DNA of 64,000 bases. Origin: Bryocella elongata (GTDB lineage: Bacteria > Acidobacteriota > Terriglobia > Terriglobales > Acidobacteriaceae). The notes beneath the pieces were generated by a model, which saw nothing but the letters and a program-made list of their open reading frames with translations, searched no databases and was not told the origin of the DNA. The DNA lies in assembly GCF_900108185.1 (NCBI RefSeq), contig NZ_FNVA01000001.1:62001-126000 (forward strand), given 5' to 3'. Shown here piece by piece: positions 59,478 to 64,000 of this stretch (position 1 is its first letter; each line of letters opens with the position of its first letter). Position numbers and translations under genes: made by a program.

Positions 59478-61172
59478 ATGGTTGTGGAAGACGATCTGGA
59501 GCTGGAAGAGCGTGGCTCTGCCGGCGCGGCGGAGCAGCGCGAGGATGGCTCCGGCGCACGGGGCGCTGAAGCTTCGCTGGCGCAGGACATCCCGAGCTTC
59601 GACAACGAGTACGAGGCTCCGCGGCGGGTCTTCAATCCGTGGATCATCGCGATGGTGGTGACGATCGGCACGTTCATGGAGGTGCTGGACACCTCGATTG
59701 CGAACGTGGCGCTGCCGCACATTGCGGGCAGCCTGTCGTCGTCGCAGGATGAAGGCGCGTGGGTGCTGACGAGCTACCTGGTGGCAAATGCGATCATCCT
59801 GCCGATCAGCGGATGGATCTCGAGCGTGATGGGCCGGAAGCGGTTCTACCTGACTAGTGTGCTGTTCTTCACGATCTTCTCCGCGGTGTGCGGGCTGGCT
59901 CCGTCGCTGGGGATGCTGATCCTGTTTCGCGTGTTGCAGGGGCTGGCGGGCGGTGGGTTGCAACCGTCGGTGCAGGCGATCCTGGCGGATGCGTTTCCTC
60001 CGGCGAAGCGCGGGATGGCGATGGCGCTCTACACGATTGCGATTCTCATCGCACCGGTGCTGGGTCCAACGCTGGGTGGTTGGATCACCGATAACTACTC
60101 TTGGCGATGGATCTTCTACATCAACATTCCGGTGGGCGTGCTTTGCTTCTTCCTGACGCGGATGGTGCTGGAAGATCCTCCGCACCTGAAGGAGCAGATG
60201 AAGGCGGCGCGCAAGGTGCGTGTCGACTACATGGGACTGGGGCTGATCTCGCTGGGTCTCGCGACGCTGGAGATTGTGCTGGATAAGGGCCAGGAGCTTG
60301 ACTGGTTCGGCTCGAACTTTATTGTGTGCTTTGCGACGATCGCCGCGGTGGCGCTGGTGGGCGCGGTGGTGTGGGAGTGGCGGCACAAGAACCCGGTGGT
60401 GAACCTGCACCTGCTGAAGGAGCGGAACTTCCGGACGTGCTGCCTGATCATCCTGACGCTGTACGCGGTGCTGTATGCGACGACGTACCTGCTGCCGTTG
60501 TTCATGCAGCAGATGCTGGGCTATGACGCGACGACGGCGGGCATTGCGCTGTCGCCGGCGGGCTTGTTCACGATGGCGCTGGTGCCGCTGGTGGGCTATG
60601 TGCTGACGCGGGGCTTCGATCCGCGCAAGTTGATTTTTGTGGGGCTGGCGTTTATCGGGATTTCGTTGTTCTGGATGGGCTCGATGAACCTGGGGGTGGC
60701 GGAGAAGGACATGATCATGCCGCGCATTCTGCAGGTGATGGGCGTGGGCCTGACGACGGTACCGGTGAGTACCATCATGTTCCGGTTCCTGCCCAAGGAA
60801 GCGAGCGGGCAGGCTGCAGGGCTGTATGCGCTGGTGCGGAATGAGGGCGGGAGCATCGGGATTGCGATCTCAAGCACGATGCTGGAGCGTAAGTCGCAGG
60901 CGTATCAGCAGCAGCTGGGGCGGAATCTCGACCCGACGTCGCCGCTGGTCCGAGATGCCGTGGGCGGGCAGGCGCATACGCTGATGCATTACGGGCAGCA
61001 GGGATATAACCAGCTGGCGCTGCTCTACAGCCGATTGCAGGAGCAGGCGCTGCTGTTGAGTTACATGGACCAGTTCCGGACGTTGTGCGGTGTGATGGTG
61101 CTGATCCTGCCGCTGATTTTGTTTCTGAAGAAGCCGCCGGTGTCGAAGCATATTGAGCTGGACGCGCATTGA
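59478..61172 (+). CDS. DHA2 family drug:H+ antiporter (EmrB/QacA type)
   Basis: 564 residues. After a 55-residue acidic cytoplasmic N-terminus come 14 membrane helices with the DHA2 signatures: MEVLDTSIANVALPHIAGSL in helix 1, WISSVMGRKRF (motif A), RVLQGLAGGGLQPS and LGPTLGGWITDNYSWRWIFYINIPVG (motif C). It should export cationic or amphipathic drugs, usually together with an HlyD-type adaptor, which is not in the window. Control by the divergent TetR protein is inferred from position. Confidence 0.93.
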   Translation: MVVEDDLELEERGSAGAAEQREDGSGARGAEASLAQDIPSFDNEYEAPRRVFNPWIIAMVVTIGTFMEVLDTSIANVALPHIAGSLSSSQDEGAWVLTSYLVANAIILPISGWISSVMGRKRFYLTSVLFFTIFSAVCGLAPSLGMLILFRVLQGLAGGGLQPSVQAILADAFPPAKRGMAMALYTIAILIAPVLGPTLGGWITDNYSWRWIFYINIPVGVLCFFLTRMVLEDPPHLKEQMKAARKVRVDYMGLGLISLGLATLEIVLDKGQELDWFGSNFIVCFATIAAVALVGAVVWEWRHKNPVVNLHLLKERNFRTCCLIILTLYAVLYATTYLLPLFMQQMLGYDATTAGIALSPAGLFTMALVPLVGYVLTRGFDPRKLIFVGLAFIGISLFWMGSMNLGVAEKDMIMPRILQVMGVGLTTVPVSTIMFRFLPKEASGQAAGLYALVRNEGGSIGIAISSTMLERKSQAYQQQLGRNLDPTSPLVRDAVGGQAHTLMHYGQQGYNQLALLYSRLQEQALLLSYMDQFRTLCGVMVLILPLILFLKKPPVSKHIELDAH

Positions 61173-61211
61173 CGGCGGTTGTTGGTTGTTAGTTGTTAGG
61201 TGTTAGGTGAG

Positions 61212-61251
61212 AAAGAAAGCCCGGGTCCTTTGTGGGACCCGGGCTTTCTTT
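61212..61251. terminator. Bidirectional intrinsic terminator
   Basis: AAAGAAAGCCCGGGTCC and GGACCCGGGCTTTCTTT form a perfect 17-bp stem around TTTGTG, between the convergent DHA2 pump and M13 peptidase genes. Confidence 0.85.
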
Positions 61252-61307
61252 GGGTGTGGGTTCAGATTTCAGATTCCAGTTGGCCAGATTCCAGACTCCA
61301 GAGATGG

Positions 61308-63443
61308 CTACCAGACGCGGCAGTTTTTGTCGGGGGTCATGGGTGAGTTCTTCTTACAGCCAAAGGCTGTGCCGAAGGCGGGCTGGTTGACGATGGCGCC
61401 GTTGGCGCGGAAGTGGTCGGGCGAGTGGGGGTCGGTGAGGACCTGGGCGCGGACCTGTTCGGGCCGCGGGTTTTCGCACCAGTTCTGAGCGAAGGCGATG
61501 TAGAAGCGCTGCGGACCGGTGTAGCCGTCGATCTTCTTCGTGATGTCGATGCCTTGCTTCTGCGCGCGGGCGAGGTAGGCCATGTAGGCGAGCAGCAGGC
61601 CACCGTTGTCGGCGGTGTTTTCGCCGAGGGTGAGCTTGCCGTTGACCTTGACGGCATCCTTGCCTTCGCCGACGGCGGTGAAGGCGCCGTACTCGTTGAC
61701 GAGGCAGCCGGTGCGGGTTTCGAAGTTCTTCTTGTCGTCCGCGGTCCACCAGTCCTGGAGGTTGCCTGCGCCATCGAACTGCGCGCCCTGGTCGTCGAAG
61801 CCGTGGGTGAGTTCGTGGCCGATGACGGCGCCGGCGTGCCCGTAGTTCACGGCCAGGTCCGCCCTGGGGTCGAAGAAGACCGGCTGCAGGATGCCGGCGG
61901 GGAAGTTGATGTCATTCATCGAGGGGTTGTAGTAGGCGTTGACGGTAGGCGGGGTCATGCCCCACTCGAGCTTGTCGACGGGCTTGCCGATCTTGTCGAG
62001 CTGGCGATCGTTCTCGAAGGCGGTGCCGTGTTCGGTGTTGCCGAGCGCGTCGGTGGGAGAGACGGCGAGCTTGGAGTAGTCGCGCCAGTGATCGGGATAG
62101 CCGATCTTGTCGGCGACGGCATGGAGCTTGTCCTTGGCCTTGACGCGGGTGGCGGGGCTCATCCATTCGAGGGTGTCGATGTCCTTGTCCATGGCAGCTT
62201 CGATGTCGTGGACCATCTCAAGGGTCTTGGGCTTCGAGTCGCCGGCGAAGTACTGCGAGACGTAGACCTGGCCGAGGGCTTCGCCGAGGGAGTTATCGAC
62301 CATCTGGGCGCAGCGCTTGTCGCGCGAGCGCTGTTCGGGCTGGCCATTGAGAACGGTGCCGTAGAAGTGGAAGTTCTCGGCGTCGATGGCGTGGGGCAGC
62401 TGGCCGGCGAAGGTGGTTAGCACCTGGTATTTGAGGTAGGCGTGGAGGGTTTCGGTATCGGCCTGCATCACGGCAGCGATGGCGGCGGGGAAGAACTTGG
62501 GGTTGGCGTTGATGATTGAGTTCGGACCGAGGGGGCCGGGCAGCGCAGAGGGAGCGTGGATGGCCTCGAAGAAGGGCTTCACGTTCATGGGCGCGACGGA
62601 GCTTTCGAACTCGGCCAGCGTCTGCGGATGGTAGACGGCGACGGGATCGCGGCGCTCGGTGTTGGTCATCGAGGCTACAGCGAGCTTGGTCTCAAAGGTG
62701 AGGATGTTCTTCGCGTCGGTCGCGGCCTTCTCCGGGGTTACTCCGGCGAGGACGAGCATCTTCGCGATGTGGTCGACGTACTGGTCGCGGATCTGCTTAT
62801 CCTTGTCGCCGGTGCGGGTGTAATAGTCGCGCTCGGGGAGGCCGAGGCCACCCTGGTCGAAGGTGGCGACCTGCTTGGTGGCGTCCTTGAAGTCCTGCTG
62901 CTGGCCGAAGCCGAAGAAGGCGTTGACGCCGATACGCTGCAGCTCGCCGGTGAGGTAGGCGAGGCCGGTCTTGCCGGAGCGGTCGATCTCGGCGAGCAGG
63001 GGCTGGATGGGCGCGAGGCCCTTCTCGTCGATGAGTTTGGTGTTGAGGCAGGCGGCGTAGTAGTCGCCGATCTTCTGTTCGCTGGCGGTGCGGTTGGGCG
63101 AGGGCTCCTTGAACTTATCGAGGATGCCGCTGAGTTCCTGGTTGTTGACGTTGTAGAGCACGTAGAACTGGTCGACGCCGGACTGGTCTGCGGGGATGGG
63201 GTGGTTGGCCGCGAACTTGCCGCAGGCGAACTTGTAGAAGTCCTGGCAGGGATCGGCGGTGGGGTCGATTGCCGAGGTATCGAAGGAGGCGCCGGGGACG
63301 TAGTGGGTTGGGGGCGCGGCTTCGTCGTGGATCTTCGGGGCCGGGGACTGTGCAACGGCCGGACGCGTCGCAAGGGGGGCGAGCACCACGCCTGCGGCGA
63401 GGCCGAGCAGGGCAAAGGGGCCGGAACGGCGGACAGCAATCAT
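61308..63443 (-). CDS. M13 family metallopeptidase (neprilysin-like)
   Basis: 711 residues with a signal peptide (LGLAAGVVLAPLATRPAVAQ). The M13 N-terminal helical domain (FDTSAIDPTADPCQDFYKFACGKFAANHPIP) and the C-terminal catalytic domain are complete. Zinc site H543-E544-x-x-H547 (HELTHGFDDQGAQFD) and third ligand E608 (ENTADNGG). The NAYYNPSMNDINFPAGILQP substrate segment is present, and the protein ends in CRVW as usual. A secreted zinc endopeptidase for small peptides. Confidence 0.95.
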   Translation of the reverse strand: MIAVRRSGPFALLGLAAGVVLAPLATRPAVAQSPAPKIHDEAAPPTHYVPGASFDTSAIDPTADPCQDFYKFACGKFAANHPIPADQSGVDQFYVLYNVNNQELSGILDKFKEPSPNRTASEQKIGDYYAACLNTKLIDEKGLAPIQPLLAEIDRSGKTGLAYLTGELQRIGVNAFFGFGQQQDFKDATKQVATFDQGGLGLPERDYYTRTGDKDKQIRDQYVDHIAKMLVLAGVTPEKAATDAKNILTFETKLAVASMTNTERRDPVAVYHPQTLAEFESSVAPMNVKPFFEAIHAPSALPGPLGPNSIINANPKFFPAAIAAVMQADTETLHAYLKYQVLTTFAGQLPHAIDAENFHFYGTVLNGQPEQRSRDKRCAQMVDNSLGEALGQVYVSQYFAGDSKPKTLEMVHDIEAAMDKDIDTLEWMSPATRVKAKDKLHAVADKIGYPDHWRDYSKLAVSPTDALGNTEHGTAFENDRQLDKIGKPVDKLEWGMTPPTVNAYYNPSMNDINFPAGILQPVFFDPRADLAVNYGHAGAVIGHELTHGFDDQGAQFDGAGNLQDWWTADDKKNFETRTGCLVNEYGAFTAVGEGKDAVKVNGKLTLGENTADNGGLLLAYMAYLARAQKQGIDITKKIDGYTGPQRFYIAFAQNWCENPRPEQVRAQVLTDPHSPDHFRANGAIVNQPAFGTAFGCKKNSPMTPDKNCRVW

Positions 63444-63550
63444 CGTCTAACTCCTATGAATCCGACCATCCTGCGACACCACGGTTGCGTTTTGCGGCGG
63501 TGGCTAGGGACGGCCTGTCTGTGCAAGAGTACATGTACGCGGAGAGGGCG

Positions 63551-64000
63551 ATGCGAGTTCCAATGGATCGACGGCTGGGGTTGCCGAACGCTGGCGGGTG
63601 GGAGTTCCTCGTGCAGCGTGCGGCGCTGCTGGGAGCGGTGCTCGGGATCGTGTTTGGGGCTCAGGAGATACAGGCGGCGGATCGCCAGGCGGTGGTGGCG
63701 ACGCGGGTTCCGCTGGAGTCCATCGGCGTGAACGGGGTGTCGCCGGCGCAGCTGAACGCGGGCGCGTCGATGCTGACGGTGCACTTTCTCGACGACACGC
63801 ACCTGCTGGTGACGTACGGCACGCATGGCCTGGTGCGGCGGCTGGAGAACGATCCGAAGGACGACCAGGACCGCATCGTGGCGATGGAGATCGTCGAGCT
63901 GCCGAGCGGGAAAGTGATTGCGAAGGAAGAGTGGCAGGCCCACGACCACGAGCGGTATCTGTGGAACCTTGGCCGGGGGCGGTTTGTGATCCGGACGGGC
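63551..64000 (+). CDS. Exported hypothetical protein, truncated by the window edge
   Basis: 150 codons are visible from the ATG at 63551 (GGAG 7 bases upstream); a second ATG lies at 63563. The frame is open at the edge, so the C-terminus is missing. A signal-anchor-like hydrophobic stretch (RAALLGAVLGIVFGAQ) is followed by ASMLTVHFLDDTHLLVTYGTHGLVRRL and EIVELPSGKVIAKEEWQAHDHERYLW. These strands look like the start of a beta-propeller. Similar proteins are common in Acidobacteria, with unknown role. Confidence 0.75.
   Translation, partial: MRVPMDRRLGLPNAGGWEFLVQRAALLGAVLGIVFGAQEIQAADRQAVVATRVPLESIGVNGVSPAQLNAGASMLTVHFLDDTHLLVTYGTHGLVRRLENDPKDDQDRIVAMEIVELPSGKVIAKEEWQAHDHERYLWNLGRGRFVIRTG

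Overview
The window looks like chromosomal DNA of a subdivision 1 acidobacterium (Acidobacteriaceae, in the neighbourhood of Granulicella, Terriglobus or Acidobacterium). This rests on the high GC content, the very large Ig-like/NHL surface proteins, the dispersed hairpin repeats ending in GGGGCACCCGG, and a small cupin closely resembling the acidobacterial cupin hydroxynitrile lyases as I recall them. It is mostly dense, ordinary chromosome with no rRNA, no recognisable tRNA, no CRISPR array, no transposase and no prophage. The assignment comes from memory of families, not from a database search.

Layout. 1-4.2 kb: the 3'-truncated gene of a giant secreted repeat protein behind a small zinc-ribbon protein. 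4.6-7.0 kb: an M28 peptidase and a 3-methyladenine DNA glycosylase. 7.5-11 kb: a siderophore TonB receptor with a PiuC hydroxylase (fiu-ybiX-like). 11-15 kb: a MerR-HTH/TPR protein, an OPT transporter and a DUF2059 protein. 15-19.4 kb: a Tet(X)-like monooxygenase divergent from a MarR regulator, then RNase J and a TMEM175-like protein. 19.5-22 kb: dapD and a secreted alpha/beta hydrolase. 22-31 kb: a regulator-rich accessory stretch with TetR, LysR and TetR units controlling small oxidoreductive, cupin, CMD, SDR and tautomerase genes. 31-34.9 kb: a MASE1-PAS-GGDEF protein, dapA and a second TMEM175-like protein. 35-38.4 kb: a lower-GC islet with a RelE/ParE module, a DUF262-HNH protein and GNAT genes with a broken copy. 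38.7-44.4 kb: M29 aminopeptidase, dapB, lysC and asd. 44.7-47.3 kb: a GGDEF protein and a copper-site lipoprotein. 47.3-48.3 kb: six tandem units of 158-160 bp. 48.3-55 kb: isocitrate dehydrogenase, S23-type protein, nrdR, a flippase-like membrane protein, lytic transglycosylase, HAD phosphatase and thrC. 55-64 kb: a DUF3761 protein, EamA exporter, NHL protein, a TetR/DHA2 efflux pair, an M13 peptidase and a truncated secreted protein.

How the genes work together. dapD, dapA, dapB, lysC, asd and thrC cover much of the aspartate-to-lysine/threonine pathway (succinylase branch) but are spread over 35 kb; only asd and lysC are clearly coupled, by a 4-bp ATGA overlap. The regulatory DNA is unusually legible: two TetR-type operator pairs with identical 33-bp spacing, a 20-bp tandem repeat between the MarR gene and the Tet(X)-like gene, and several perfect terminator hairpins, one of them inside the end of a convergent gene. 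The most unusual non-coding element is the six-unit tandem repeat directly downstream of the isocitrate dehydrogenase stop codon.
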